Positions 8,394 through 17,078 of a DNA stretch of 53,411 nt are shown piece after piece (the stretch's first letter is position 1; every line of letters starts with the position of its first letter). A model generated the notes under the pieces. That model worked only from the letters and a program-made list of their open reading frames with translations. It was not told the origin of the DNA and did not search any database. Source of the stretch: Pseudomonadota bacterium (GTDB lineage: Bacteria; Campylobacterota; Campylobacteria; Campylobacterales; Campylobacteraceae); contig PDPI01000026.1 of assembly GCA_002746565.1 (NCBI GenBank), positions 1 to 53,411 of the forward strand. The letters run 5' to 3'. Position numbers and translations under genes: made by a program.

Positions 8394-9116
8394 TTGAAAA
8401 AACAAGAAAAATTAAATTCACTCAAGGCAAATAGTGGCAAGATAGTTCTCTTTCTTGCCCTCATAGTCATAGCATACATAAGCTACAAACTCTACCAAGC
8501 TCCCGTGCATGGACTGGAAAATAAATTTACCTATTTGCTCAAAGAATATGGATATATCATCTTATTTTTATGGTGTATCCTAGAGGGCGAAATGGCTCTT
8601 ATCATGGCTGGAATTTTATCCCATACGGGAAGTATGAACTTGCCTTTGGCGATTTTTGTGGCTGGACTTGGGGGATTTGTGGGGGATCAGATCTATTTTT
8701 ACATTGGTCGCCACAATAAAAAATACATCTACAAAAAACTCAAAAAACAAAGAAGAAAGTTTGCCATCGCACACATTTTGCTAAAAAAACATGGCTGGCC
8801 CATCATCTTCATGCAACGCTATATGTACGGGCTAAGAACCGTCATCCCCATGTCCATAGGCATAACTAGATACGATGCAAAAAAGTTTGCCTTTATAAAC
8901 TTACTTAGTGCTTGGGCTTGGGCGGCGATTACCATTATACCAGCTTGGTATTTGGGTGAAGAGATACTAACCTTGCTTGAGATTGCAAAGGAGCATTGGT
9001 ATTTTGCTATTCCGGTTGCCCTTATCTTCGCTGGGTCTATACTGATGTTTTTTAGAAAAGTTGAAACAAATATATTGAAAAAAAAGGAAAAAAATGAAAT
9101 ACATAGCGACAAATAA
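8394..9116 (+). CDS. DedA-family membrane protein
   Basis: DedA proteins are integral membrane proteins implicated in undecaprenyl-phosphate or phospholipid recycling and membrane homeostasis. This 240-residue member has hydrophobic helices at about 18-36, 50-72, 78-100, 155-180 and 195-215. It carries the family segments LEGEMALIMAG and the Arg-containing MQRYMYGLRTVIPMSIG. The start is TTG at 8394 after TTAGGA. Its 3' end overlaps pepA by 23 bases. Confidence 0.9.
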   Translation: MKKQEKLNSLKANSGKIVLFLALIVIAYISYKLYQAPVHGLENKFTYLLKEYGYIILFLWCILEGEMALIMAGILSHTGSMNLPLAIFVAGLGGFVGDQIYFYIGRHNKKYIYKKLKKQRRKFAIAHILLKKHGWPIIFMQRYMYGLRTVIPMSIGITRYDAKKFAFINLLSAWAWAAITIIPAWYLGEEILTLLEIAKEHWYFAIPVALIFAGSILMFFRKVETNILKKKEKNEIHSDK

Positions 9117-10545
9117 ATCCCTAGATCAAACTAAAGCAGATGCAAGCATAGTTTTAGTTTTGAAAAAGGATTTGAGTAAATTAGAGGATAAAAAAATTCT
9201 CAAAGATATGAATTTTAAAGGATCTAATGAAGATGGTATTTTGATCTCAGGCTCTTCAAATGTATATGTTGGATGTGAAAGCTTGGATCTTGAAGATATC
9301 CGACAGGCTGCGGGACTAGCTTATAGCATCTTAAAACCAACAAAATTTAAAAGTGCTAAAGTTGGAATTTATATAAACAAATGCCATTATTTAGACATAA
9401 GAGCTTTCGTTGAAGGCTTTGAATTATCTTCATACCAATTTGAAAGATATAAAAGCAAAAAAAATCCTCCCAGTCTAAAGACTTTATATATTTGCAATGA
9501 AGACCAAGACGGCAAAAACATAGATATAAAGACCATCAAAAAAGCCGCCCAAGATGCTCAGATCATAGCACAAGCAACCAACACAACAAAGGATATCATC
9601 AACACTCCTCCACAAGATTTTACACCTATTCAGATGGCAAAGGAAGCTAAAAGATTAACTAGACTTAGAAATGTTACATGCAAGGTTTTCAATGAAAAAT
9701 TTTTACAAAAGGAAAAAATGGAAGCCTTTTTAGCAGTAAATAGAGCAAGCATCCATCCTCCTCGCCTTATACACCTAACATATAAACCAAAAGACGCCAA
9801 AAAACGAATTATCTACGTGGGCAAGGGTTTAACTTATGATAGCGGAGGATTGAGCCTTAAACCAGGAACTTCCATGGTTACCATGAAGGCAGATAAAAGT
9901 GGCGGAGCTGCGGTTTTGGGCATCATAGAAGCAGCTGCAAAAATGGAGCTTCCCTTTGAAATCCATGGTATCATAGGAGCAACTGAAAATATGATAGGCG
10001 GAAATGCCTATAAGCCAGATGATGTTTTGATATCAAGAAGCGGAAAAAGTATAGAGGTTAGAAATACAGATGCCGAGGGGCGTTTAGTTCTTTGTGATTG
10101 TTTGGATTATGCCCAAGATTTTAAACCTGATTATCTTATAGACATGGCAACTCTAACAGGAGCTTGCGTGGTAGCTCTAGGAGAATATACAAGTGGTATC
10201 TTAGGCATGGATGAGAGTTTGCAACAAAAGTTTTATAATTCTAGCAAAAGAAGTGGAGAACTCACAAGCCCGCTTTACTCAAATCGACACCTAGATAAGG
10301 CACTCAAAAGCGAAATAGCTGATGTTTGCAATATCTCAAATACAAGATATGGCGGAGCCATAACAGCTGGGATATTTTTAAGCAGATTTATAAAAAAAGA
10401 AAATAAAAATAAATGGTTGCATCTAGATATTGCAGGACCAGCTTTCATAGAAAAACCTTGGGGATATAACCAAAGTGGGGCTAGTGGAGCTGGGGTTAGA
10501 ATGAACATAACTTGGCTAGAAGATCTAGCAAGAGAGGAAGCATAA
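9094..10545 (+). CDS. pepA: Leucyl aminopeptidase (M17)
   Basis: PepA is a cytosolic di-metal aminopeptidase releasing N-terminal residues from peptides. The 483-residue protein has the M17 signature NTDAEGRLVL near residue 325 and metal/catalytic segments VGKGLTYDSGGLSLKPG and MKADKSGGAAVLG. The start ATG lies inside the end of dedA. The stop shares one base with the ychF ATG (TAATG). The N-terminal domain is the usual divergent alpha/beta domain. Confidence 0.97.
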   Translation: MKYIATNKSLDQTKADASIVLVLKKDLSKLEDKKILKDMNFKGSNEDGILISGSSNVYVGCESLDLEDIRQAAGLAYSILKPTKFKSAKVGIYINKCHYLDIRAFVEGFELSSYQFERYKSKKNPPSLKTLYICNEDQDGKNIDIKTIKKAAQDAQIIAQATNTTKDIINTPPQDFTPIQMAKEAKRLTRLRNVTCKVFNEKFLQKEKMEAFLAVNRASIHPPRLIHLTYKPKDAKKRIIYVGKGLTYDSGGLSLKPGTSMVTMKADKSGGAAVLGIIEAAAKMELPFEIHGIIGATENMIGGNAYKPDDVLISRSGKSIEVRNTDAEGRLVLCDCLDYAQDFKPDYLIDMATLTGACVVALGEYTSGILGMDESLQQKFYNSSKRSGELTSPLYSNRHLDKALKSEIADVCNISNTRYGGAITAGIFLSRFIKKENKNKWLHLDIAGPAFIEKPWGYNQSGASGAGVRMNITWLEDLAREEA

Positions 10546-11645
10546 TGGGTTTAGGAGTTGGCATAGTAGGACTTCCAAATGTGGGAAAATCAACCACCTT
10601 TAATGCCCTAACAAAGGCACAAAATGCCGAGGCACAAAATTATCCTTTTTGTACGATTGAGCCAAACAAGGCCATAGTTCCAGTTCCAGATAGCAGACTA
10701 GAAGAGCTTGCCAAGATAGTAAACCCCCAGCGCATCCAACATTCAACGGTTGATTTTGTGGACATTGCCGGACTTGTAAAAGGAGCAAGCAAGGGAGAGG
10801 GTTTGGGAAATCAATTTTTATCCAACATAAGGGATGTGGAAGTTATCTTGCACATGGTAAGGTGCTTTGAGGATGAAAATATAACCCATGTTGAGGGCGA
10901 GATAGATTCCATCAGAGACATCGAGATAATCGAAGGTGAACTTATCCTAGCCGACATTGAGCAGCTAAACAAGAAAAAAGAAAAGCTGACCCGCCAAGCC
11001 AAGGCGGAAAAAGAAGCAAAGGCTGTGCTTGAAGTAGCAAACAAACTAGGCGAGCATCTAGATCAATTAAATCCTGTTAGCACTTACGAAGATAAGGAAA
11101 ATCCCCACTTTCAAGCCCTAAACAAAGAGCTTAGATTTTTATCAAACAAACCCATTATCTATGGGGCAAACGTGGATGAAGATGGGCTTTTAGAAGATAA
11201 TCGCTATGTGATAGCCCTAAAAGAACATGCAAAAAAAGTAGGAGCTAATATCATAGTTTTATGTGCCAAGATAGAAGAAGAGATGGTTGCCTTAGAAGAG
11301 GAAGAAGCAAAGGAATTTTTAAGTGAACTTGGCATAAAAGAAAGTGGCTTAGATCAGATCATCAAAACAGCCTTTAGCAAACTAAATCTCATCAGTTACT
11401 TCACAGCAGGAGTCAAAGAAGTAAGAGCTTGGACCATAAAAAAGGGTTGGAAAGCCCCAAAGGCAGCCTCGGTTATACACAATGATTTTGAAAAAGGTTT
11501 TATCAGAGCCGAAGTTATAAGTTATAAAGATTTTATAGAATACAAAGGCGAAAATAAAGCAAAAGAAGCCGGAAAAATGCGACTTGAAGGAAAAGACTAC
11601 GAAGTACAAGACGGAGATGTAATGCATTTTAGATTTAATGTTTAG
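10545..11645 (+). CDS. ychF: Redox-regulated ATPase YchF / OLA1 family
   Basis: YchF is an Obg-family P-loop NTPase that prefers ATP and associates with ribosomes. I start it at the ATG at 10545, which overlaps the pepA stop and gives the family N terminus MGLGVGIVGLPNVGKST; the longer frame from 10512 adds an unrelated 11 residues. G1 is GLPNVGKS at 9-16 and G3 is DIAGLVKGASKGEGLGNQFL. A coiled-coil insert follows, and the C-terminal TGS domain ends with VQDGDVMHFRFNV. Length is about 366, as expected. Confidence 0.97.
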   Translation: MGLGVGIVGLPNVGKSTTFNALTKAQNAEAQNYPFCTIEPNKAIVPVPDSRLEELAKIVNPQRIQHSTVDFVDIAGLVKGASKGEGLGNQFLSNIRDVEVILHMVRCFEDENITHVEGEIDSIRDIEIIEGELILADIEQLNKKKEKLTRQAKAEKEAKAVLEVANKLGEHLDQLNPVSTYEDKENPHFQALNKELRFLSNKPIIYGANVDEDGLLEDNRYVIALKEHAKKVGANIIVLCAKIEEEMVALEEEEAKEFLSELGIKESGLDQIIKTAFSKLNLISYFTAGVKEVRAWTIKKGWKAPKAASVIHNDFEKGFIRAEVISYKDFIEYKGENKAKEAGKMRLEGKDYEVQDGDVMHFRFNV

Positions 11646-11699
11646 GGGGTTGGAGGTTGTGGTTTTAGAAAGCTTGATCGAAAATAAAAATATAAGCCA

Positions 11700-11897
11700 T
11701 TAGCCTCCGCCTACAAATTGTAAAAATTCAACTTTGTCATTTTCTTTTAGGCGGTATTTATCCCAATCTTTCTTTTTAACAACTTCCAAATTCACAGCAC
11801 TTGCCATAACTTTTTCTTTTATTTCTAACTCTTCTAAAAGCTCACTTATGGTGTTTGAATTTGTTTGTTTTTCCTCGCCATTTATGATTAATTTCAT
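11700..11897 (-). CDS. thiS: ThiS-family sulfur carrier protein
   Basis: ThiS carries sulfur as a C-terminal thiocarboxylate for thiazole synthesis in thiamine biosynthesis. The 65-residue protein has a ubiquitin-like fold pattern (MKLIINGEE, DKVEFLQFVGGG) and the essential C-terminal Gly-Gly. Its ATG lies 1 base after the stop of the MidA-like gene, so it ends that operon. No thiF, thiG or thiH is in the window, so the partners lie elsewhere or this carrier serves another sulfur-transfer pathway. Confidence 0.87.
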   Translation of the reverse strand: MKLIINGEEKQTNSNTISELLEELEIKEKVMASAVNLEVVKKKDWDKYRLKENDKVEFLQFVGGG

Positions 11898-11898
11898 C

Positions 11899-12909
11899 CT
11901 ATGCCTTTATAAATTTTATCATTTTAAATCGCTCGCCTAAAAAATTTGGCAAAATAAGTTGCTTTGCTTTTTCAAGCTCAATCTTATAGGTTTTATCATC
12001 CACATTTTTATGTAAAATCTCAAGTAGATCTGTTATACCAAACTCGCTTAAGGCTACCATTTGAGTGCAAAACCTTTGCATTTTTGCCCCATTTTGCTCA
12101 AAGGCATCTTTTACTTGGGAAAAATGCACATCATAGGTTATATCAGAATTGGCAAAAAAATCACTAAATTTATCCCCATTGCCACCATGGGTTGTAAGCT
12201 CAAAAAATGGATAAGAATGGTGATTTTTATAAATCCTCAAACTCATATCATTTCTATGATCCATTTGCCCATAATCAAAACCAATAAATTCATAACGCCC
12301 AAAACTTTCCCCCAAGTCTTTAGCAAGTTTTTCCAAGCCAAGGGCGATTTCACCTTTTTTGATCTTATATCTTTTAGCCAAATCCCTAGCTTGAGAGCTC
12401 AAATCCCCAAAAACTGCCCTTTGAGAATCGATATAGAGCATCTTATCTTCATAAATAAGCTCGCAAGGAAAGGCATCAAATAATTCATTTGACACCACAT
12501 AAGCCTCGTTTACTTTTATCAAACTTAAATCTTTTACTATGTCCACCTCTAAGCCATCCCCAAAGCAAGATTTAAAATACTCTTTTTGGGCAGCCCTTAT
12601 AGCATCTAAAGGTTCAACAACCACAAACTTTAAGCTTTCTAAAAGTTTAGGACGCAGGGTAAAGATAAACTGCACCATATCAGCTAAAAGATAACCCCTA
12701 TGGGCTCCGATCTCAACTATGGCCACATTTTTGCTTAAAAATCCCCCATCAATTCTTTCTAAAAGGTGCTTTGCTATGCTTCCACCAAAAAACATGGAAG
12801 TGCTAACCGAGGTATAAAAATCGCCCTTTTTTCCAATATCTGGCATTTTGGCATAATAGCCATTTTCCCCGTAGAGCCAATCTTTCATATAAAGACTAAA
12901 GGCTTTCAT
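11899..12909 (-). CDS. MidA/NDUFAF7-like SAM-dependent methyltransferase
   Basis: The 336-residue protein resembles COG1565, the family of mitochondrial NDUFAF7/MidA, which methylates an arginine of a complex I subunit. Visible features are the N-terminal GENGYYAKMPDIGKKGDFYTS, the SAM-type motif NVAIVEIGAHRGYLLADM near residue 80 and VSNELFDAFPCE. Whether the bacterial member acts on NADH dehydrogenase is unknown. The ATG overlaps the argD stop by 4 bases and thiS follows at once. Confidence 0.8.
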   Translation of the reverse strand: MKAFSLYMKDWLYGENGYYAKMPDIGKKGDFYTSVSTSMFFGGSIAKHLLERIDGGFLSKNVAIVEIGAHRGYLLADMVQFIFTLRPKLLESLKFVVVEPLDAIRAAQKEYFKSCFGDGLEVDIVKDLSLIKVNEAYVVSNELFDAFPCELIYEDKMLYIDSQRAVFGDLSSQARDLAKRYKIKKGEIALGLEKLAKDLGESFGRYEFIGFDYGQMDHRNDMSLRIYKNHHSYPFFELTTHGGNGDKFSDFFANSDITYDVHFSQVKDAFEQNGAKMQRFCTQMVALSEFGITDLLEILHKNVDDKTYKIELEKAKQLILPNFLGERFKMIKFIKA

Positions 12910-14066
12910 GAAAAGGCTAACTCCAAGCGTTTAAATCCCTCATCTATTTCTTGTTTTGAGATGGATAGAGGTGGCAAAAACCTTAAAGTATCACCTCCTG
13001 CTTTTAGTGCTAAAACCTTGTTTTCATGGGCTTTTTGGATAAGAATTTTTACTTCCCTTTTGCATTTTATGCCTCGCATAAAACCGATTCCCTTTGAGAC
13101 TAGGAATAGATCTGGAAATTTTTTTACAAGATTTTCAAGTTTGGAATTGAAATATTTTATATGTTCTTCTAATTGCTTATTTTTGTACATTTTTTCCAAA
13201 ATATCAAGCACACTCAAAGCCGCCCTACTAACCAAAAAACCGCCTCCAAAGGTGCTTCCATGATCGCCTATGGTAAAGATATCCTTATGTTTGGTTAAAA
13301 CCGCTCCTATGGGCACTCCTCCCCCTAAACCCTTGGCTAAAGTTATGATATCTGGTTTTATTTCGTAAACTTGTGAACATAAAAATTTTCCCGTCCTATA
13401 AACTCCAGTTTGGACCTCATCAACTATCAAAAGGATATCATTTTTTTGACAAAATAAGGCTAATTCTTGCACTTTTTCCTTTGGCAAAGGATTTACTCCG
13501 CCCTCACCTTGGATCAGCTCAATCATAATCCCAGCAGTTTTCCCATCGGCTTTTTGGATAGCCTCATCGATATTTTTCACAAAAGAAAAACCATCTATAA
13601 AGGGTTCAAAATCTTTTACATGAAAACTTTCCTGGCCCGTTGCTCTCAAGGTTGCTAAAGTGCGTCCGTGAAAGGAATTTTCCAAGGTTATGATATGGTT
13701 TTTGCCCTTTTTATTGCCATATTTTCTGGCTAATTTTATGGCTCCTTCGTTTGCTTCGGCGCCACTATTTGCAAAAAATACGCCCAAATCAAAACCTGCT
13801 AGATCGCTTAACCTTTTAGCTAAAAGTGCCTGGGGTTTGTTTAGGTAAAGATTTGAGATATGCAAAATCTTCCCAGCTTGTTCGCCTATGGCTTTAGACA
13901 AAACTTCATTGCCATGACCAACACTCACAACACCAATTCCGCTAGTAAAATCTATAAAATCTTCCCCCTTATCACTAAAAAGAGTAGCATTTTTTCCATG
14001 GGTAAAACTTGTATAATTACGCCCGTAGGTTTGTAATACATAGGTTTGATCTAAATTTTTATACAT
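12906..14066 (-). CDS. argD: Acetylornithine aminotransferase
   Basis: ArgD is a PLP class III aminotransferase making N-acetylornithine in arginine biosynthesis; many also act in the lysine pathway. The 386-residue protein has FANSGAEANEGAIKLARKYG, HGRTLATLRATGQ, VDEVQTGVYRTGKF and ITLAKGLGGGVPIGA with the Schiff-base lysine. It lies 12 bases after the UPF0126 gene and overlaps the MidA-like gene. No other arg gene is in the window. Confidence 0.95.
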   Translation of the reverse strand: MYKNLDQTYVLQTYGRNYTSFTHGKNATLFSDKGEDFIDFTSGIGVVSVGHGNEVLSKAIGEQAGKILHISNLYLNKPQALLAKRLSDLAGFDLGVFFANSGAEANEGAIKLARKYGNKKGKNHIITLENSFHGRTLATLRATGQESFHVKDFEPFIDGFSFVKNIDEAIQKADGKTAGIMIELIQGEGGVNPLPKEKVQELALFCQKNDILLIVDEVQTGVYRTGKFLCSQVYEIKPDIITLAKGLGGGVPIGAVLTKHKDIFTIGDHGSTFGGGFLVSRAALSVLDILEKMYKNKQLEEHIKYFNSKLENLVKKFPDLFLVSKGIGFMRGIKCKREVKILIQKAHENKVLALKAGGDTLRFLPPLSISKQEIDEGFKRLELAFS

Positions 14067-14078
14067 ATTGATTTTTCC

Positions 14079-14687
14079 TTATTTTAAAATGGGCAAATTC
14101 CACCCTCGATAATAGGCCAAAAGCCTAAAAATAACCCCAAATATAAAAATAAGCATTATACTATATGGATTTAAAAAATCAATTAAATCCACCAAAAATA
14201 CCAAGGTTCCGACAACTAACGCTATGGTTCCATAAAGTCCTGTGCTTAGTAAAAGGGGTATTTGATTTAATAAAATATCCCTAAAAACACCACCACCAAC
14301 GGCTGTGATAAAGGCTAAAAGAACCACTCCAAAATACCCAAATCCAACCTCAAGCCCCAAAATCGCAGAAGTAATGGCAAAACTAGCAAGACCCAAAGTA
14401 TCGCTTAGGATAAATACAAAATTTCTTTGAACCTCAAAATTTTTATGGAGCTTAAAAAAGATAGCAAAAGCTAGTACTCCAACCACCAAAAGTCCGGGAG
14501 TTAAATGGGTAAAAGTATATGGCGCTTTATTAGCTAGGGCATCCCTTGTTATACCCCCACCAAGGGCGGTCAGTAGGGCCGAGATAAAAATACCCAGTAA
14601 ATCAAGCCTATGTTTTGTGGCAATATAAAAACCACTAAGGGCAAAGGCCATAATTCCTATATATTCTATAAATTGTATAAACTGCAT
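14079..14687 (-). CDS. UPF0126 / TRIC-like membrane protein
   Basis: This 202-residue protein contains two copies of the UPF0126 (glycine-rich, three-helix) repeat, seen as ALGGGITRDAL near residue 41 and AVGGGVFRDILL near residue 129. The repeats predict a six- or seven-helix membrane protein related to TRIC cation channels. The physiological cargo is uncertain. It lies between the M23 peptidase gene and argD with gaps of 9 and 12 bases, so it is co-transcribed. Confidence 0.87.
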   Translation of the reverse strand: MQFIQFIEYIGIMAFALSGFYIATKHRLDLLGIFISALLTALGGGITRDALANKAPYTFTHLTPGLLVVGVLAFAIFFKLHKNFEVQRNFVFILSDTLGLASFAITSAILGLEVGFGYFGVVLLAFITAVGGGVFRDILLNQIPLLLSTGLYGTIALVVGTLVFLVDLIDFLNPYSIMLIFIFGVIFRLLAYYRGWNLPILK

Positions 14688-14696
14688 CTAAATATC

Positions 14697-15509
14697 CTAT
14701 TCAAAAAGTCCATTTACTTTTTCTATAAAATCTTGCGAATCCACACTAACTCCACCTAACATTATGGTAAAATGAAGGTGCGGACCCGTAACTCTACCGC
14801 TTTTTCCGCTTAGTCCTATGATATCCCCTTGCTTGACATGGGTTCCAACTTTCAAAGGCATTTTAGATAAATGATAATAACAACTATAAAGTCCTTCGCC
14901 ATGGTCGATGATGACCGAACCTCCAGCATAATAACGCTCTTTTGCAAGAACCACAACACCATCATTTGTAGATCTAATCGCAGTTCCCATCTTGGCCCTA
15001 AAATCAGTTCCCCCATGGAAACTTTTTAGTTTTTTGTTAAAAATTCTTGCATTTCCATAATCACTGGTTATTTTTGAGTTTAGAGGATTGATAAAAGGCT
15101 TATTCCAATACCTTTTTTTAGTGAAAGTGCCGTAAATTTTCATGGCTTCTTTATACTCTTTTGAGATTCTTGATAAAAGATTTTTAGGGGGTTTAACCTT
15201 TGAACTACTTACCTTTAGTTTTTCTTTTTTGTAGTTTTTTTGTTTTATGTGCAAAATTATAGATGCGGGTTTATTTTTATATATATAATTTAGTGTTAAA
15301 TCTTTTTTTTGCCTATATTTGATGGGTATGAGTAAGATATTTTTTGTTTTATCCCTTGGATGATCTAAGATGTTAAGCTTTTTTTTGCCTATTTTTGGAT
15401 GGGAAATTTGGGATTTATTAAACTCAAGCACAATAGTATTGCCATTGAAAGCCTCTATTTTTGCCTCCAAAAAACTAAACAATAAACAAAACAATATAAA
15501 AAATCTCAT
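14697..15509 (-). CDS. Periplasmic M23 (LytM-type) peptidoglycan endopeptidase
   Basis: The 270-residue protein has a signal peptide (about residues 1-16), a beta-rich N-terminal region, and a C-terminal M23 domain. The zinc-binding pattern is HGGTDF and HLHF, with the glycine-rich GEGLYSCYYHLSKMPLKVG between them. These residues predict an active D,D- or D,L-endopeptidase acting on peptide cross-links. In C. jejuni an M23 enzyme (Pgp3) shapes the helical cell; this may be the counterpart, but that is inference. A TAAAAT -10 lies about 20 bases upstream of the start. Confidence 0.9.
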   Translation of the reverse strand: MRFFILFCLLFSFLEAKIEAFNGNTIVLEFNKSQISHPKIGKKKLNILDHPRDKTKNILLIPIKYRQKKDLTLNYIYKNKPASIILHIKQKNYKKEKLKVSSSKVKPPKNLLSRISKEYKEAMKIYGTFTKKRYWNKPFINPLNSKITSDYGNARIFNKKLKSFHGGTDFRAKMGTAIRSTNDGVVVLAKERYYAGGSVIIDHGEGLYSCYYHLSKMPLKVGTHVKQGDIIGLSGKSGRVTGPHLHFTIMLGGVSVDSQDFIEKVNGLFE

Positions 15510-15529
15510 TTTTTACCTTTTTTTGCAGT

Positions 15530-15535
15530 ATTTTA
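15530..15535 (-). promoter_or_regulatory. -10 box for the M23-UPF0126-argD-midA-thiS operon
   Basis: On the minus strand the text is ATGTTAAAATACTG, an extended TGnTAAAAT -10 box, about 20 bases upstream of the M23 peptidase ATG and ahead of an AAGGT ribosome binding site. Confidence 0.55.
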
Positions 15536-15557
15536 ACATTTATAAGTAAAAAAACGC

Positions 15558-15563
15558 TATAAT
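15558..15563 (+). promoter_or_regulatory. -10 box for the SYLF gene
   Basis: Perfect TATAAT, preceded by an A-rich run and followed 36 bases later by the SYLF ATG with AAGAGAG as ribosome binding site. It is divergent from the M23 operon promoter. Confidence 0.6.
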
Positions 15564-15599
15564 TTTGGCAATTTTACGGATCTTCACAAAAGAGAGTTT

Positions 15600-16295
15600 A
15601 TGTATAAATTTTTTGCTTCACTTTTTTCTTGTTTTTTTATTTTTTCAACCACAACTTTTGCAGACATTTTGCAAAATCAAATAGTCACAACCTCCATAGG
15701 TATATTGAAAGTTTTCGATCAAGATTATAATGGGACAAATAAAGAATTTAAATTGCCAAAACGTTTTAGCAAAGATAAAATAAAGGCTGTGGCGATTATA
15801 CCCGATCTAGCAAAGGGTGGATTTTTAGTAAGCGCTCAAAAGGGGGATGGCATTTTTTGCATTAAAGACGAAAATGGAGATTGGAGCGATCCTCTTTTTA
15901 TTGAATTTAAAGGGATTGGATTGGGCATACAGGGTGGATATTTGTCCAATGATGCTGTGCTTCTTTTTGAAAATACAAGAAGTTATTCTGGAATTTTTTC
16001 CCAATCAAAAACCATAGATATAGGCGGTGATGCATCTATAATAGGAGGGGCAAGTTCCCACCATATGACGGATATTCCAGAACTAGGAGCTAACATCTTA
16101 GCTATTGGCAGAAGTGATGGGATATTTTTGGGAATGTCGTTAAATAATTCGCTCATAAAAGTTCACGATCAAAACAATATAGATTATTATGGAAGATTAT
16201 TTCTAGATCAAGATATCATCAACGGATCCCCAAAGGATTCTAAATATACAAAACAATTAAAACTAACTCTTAGGCAAGTTTTCAATAAAAAGTAG
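15600..16295 (+). CDS. Exported SYLF (Ysc84-like) domain protein
   Basis: The 231-residue protein begins with a signal peptide (hydrophobic to about residue 22, FADIL after it). It continues with a SYLF/Ysc84 pattern: AVAIIPDLAKGGFLVSAQKG, GLGIQGGYLSNDAVLLFEN and a GG-rich middle. SYLF domains bind phosphoinositides in eukaryotes; bacterial members are secreted or lipid-associated with unknown roles. The sprT-like gene starts at the next base after the stop, so both are co-expressed. Confidence 0.8.
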   Translation: MYKFFASLFSCFFIFSTTTFADILQNQIVTTSIGILKVFDQDYNGTNKEFKLPKRFSKDKIKAVAIIPDLAKGGFLVSAQKGDGIFCIKDENGDWSDPLFIEFKGIGLGIQGGYLSNDAVLLFENTRSYSGIFSQSKTIDIGGDASIIGGASSHHMTDIPELGANILAIGRSDGIFLGMSLNNSLIKVHDQNNIDYYGRLFLDQDIINGSPKDSKYTKQLKLTLRQVFNKK

Positions 16296-16793
16296 ATGCT
16301 AGAAAAAACCCAAGAAAAACTAGGTGTTTTATTAAAAAAAGTTTGCAATCTTTTTGACTTAGATCTAAAAATCACACTAACCTTTGATCTAAAAGGAACA
16401 TGTACCATTGGTCAGTGTCGTAAGATAAAAAACGGCTATCTCATAAGGCTTCACAAACCCTTACTGGAAAAATACAAACAAACCTACCTAAATGACGTCC
16501 TAACCCATGAATTAGCCCATGCTATACAAATGGAACTTTACAAAACCAAAACAAAACCCCACGGCAAAGAATGGAAAGCCATAATGGAAAAACTCGAAAA
16601 TTCCCCATACAATCCCCAAAAAAGACCAAAGTATGAAATTCCCAAAAAAAACCTATTCCCCAAAAAATATTTCCCCTACACCTGCAAATGCAACACACCC
16701 CACAAACTCTCCCAAACAAGACACAACAGAGCAAAAAAAGGAACCAAATACATATGCAAAAAATGCAAAAGTTTTCTTGTGTATGTAAAGTAA
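16296..16793 (+). CDS. SprT-like zinc metalloprotein
   Basis: This 165-residue protein shows the SprT pattern: active-site HELAH near residue 69, a downstream KPHGKEWKAIMEKL segment with the third-ligand His, and a C-terminal zinc ribbon of the form CKC...CKKC. Eukaryotic Spartan relatives cleave DNA-protein cross-links; the bacterial role is unclear. The gene directly abuts the SYLF gene. The catalytic motif is intact. Confidence 0.88.
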   Translation: MLEKTQEKLGVLLKKVCNLFDLDLKITLTFDLKGTCTIGQCRKIKNGYLIRLHKPLLEKYKQTYLNDVLTHELAHAIQMELYKTKTKPHGKEWKAIMEKLENSPYNPQKRPKYEIPKKNLFPKKYFPYTCKCNTPHKLSQTRHNRAKKGTKYICKKCKSFLVYVK

Positions 16794-16830
16794 ATTTTGA
16801 AGCTTTTAAAAAAATTAAGATAAAACTAGA

Positions 16831-16921
16831 TGGCGGACAGAGAGGGATTCGAACCCTCGAAGCCCGCAAAGACTTGCACCCTTAGCAGGGGTGTGGTTTC
16901 AGCCAACTCACCCATCTGTCC
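16831..16921 (-). tRNA. tRNA-Ser (anticodon GCT)
   Basis: Reading the minus strand, GGACAGA pairs with TCTGTCC to form a 7-bp acceptor stem. The anticodon arm is CACCC-CTGCTAA-GGGTG, giving anticodon GCT for AGC/AGT codons. A long variable arm typical of class II tRNAs follows, then a T arm with GGTTCGAATCC and an encoded 3' CCA. TATAAA at 16931-16936 (minus) may be its -10 box. It lies between the sprT-like gene and the kinase gene, with no sign of an integrated element at its 3' end. Confidence 0.97.
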
Positions 16922-17036
16922 ATTAATGTATTTATAAAAAATAGACAAAGATTCTACATAAATTATTCTAATAAAGTGCTTAATTTGTAAATAAAAGGGG
17001 TATTTTTGAAGTAAAAAAAGCAGTTTTTAAGTTTAA

Positions 17037-17042
17037 TATAAT
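17037..17042 (+). promoter_or_regulatory. -10 box for the histidine kinase gene
   Basis: TATAAT lies 36 bases upstream of the kinase ATG and is followed by AAAGGAAG as ribosome binding site. The upstream region is A+T-rich with periodic T tracts. Confidence 0.5.
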
Positions 17043-17078
17043 ATTTATTTTCATAAAATCAAATTTAAAGGAAGTTTT

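Noticed and set aside
10512..10544. N-terminal extension of ychF (start at 10512)
   Set aside because: The extension lies inside pepA, is unlike the family, and a good ATG at 10545 gives the conserved N terminus.
16831..17078. tRNA-Ser as an attachment site for an integrated island
   Set aside because: No duplicated tRNA 3' end, integrase or phage gene appears on either side.
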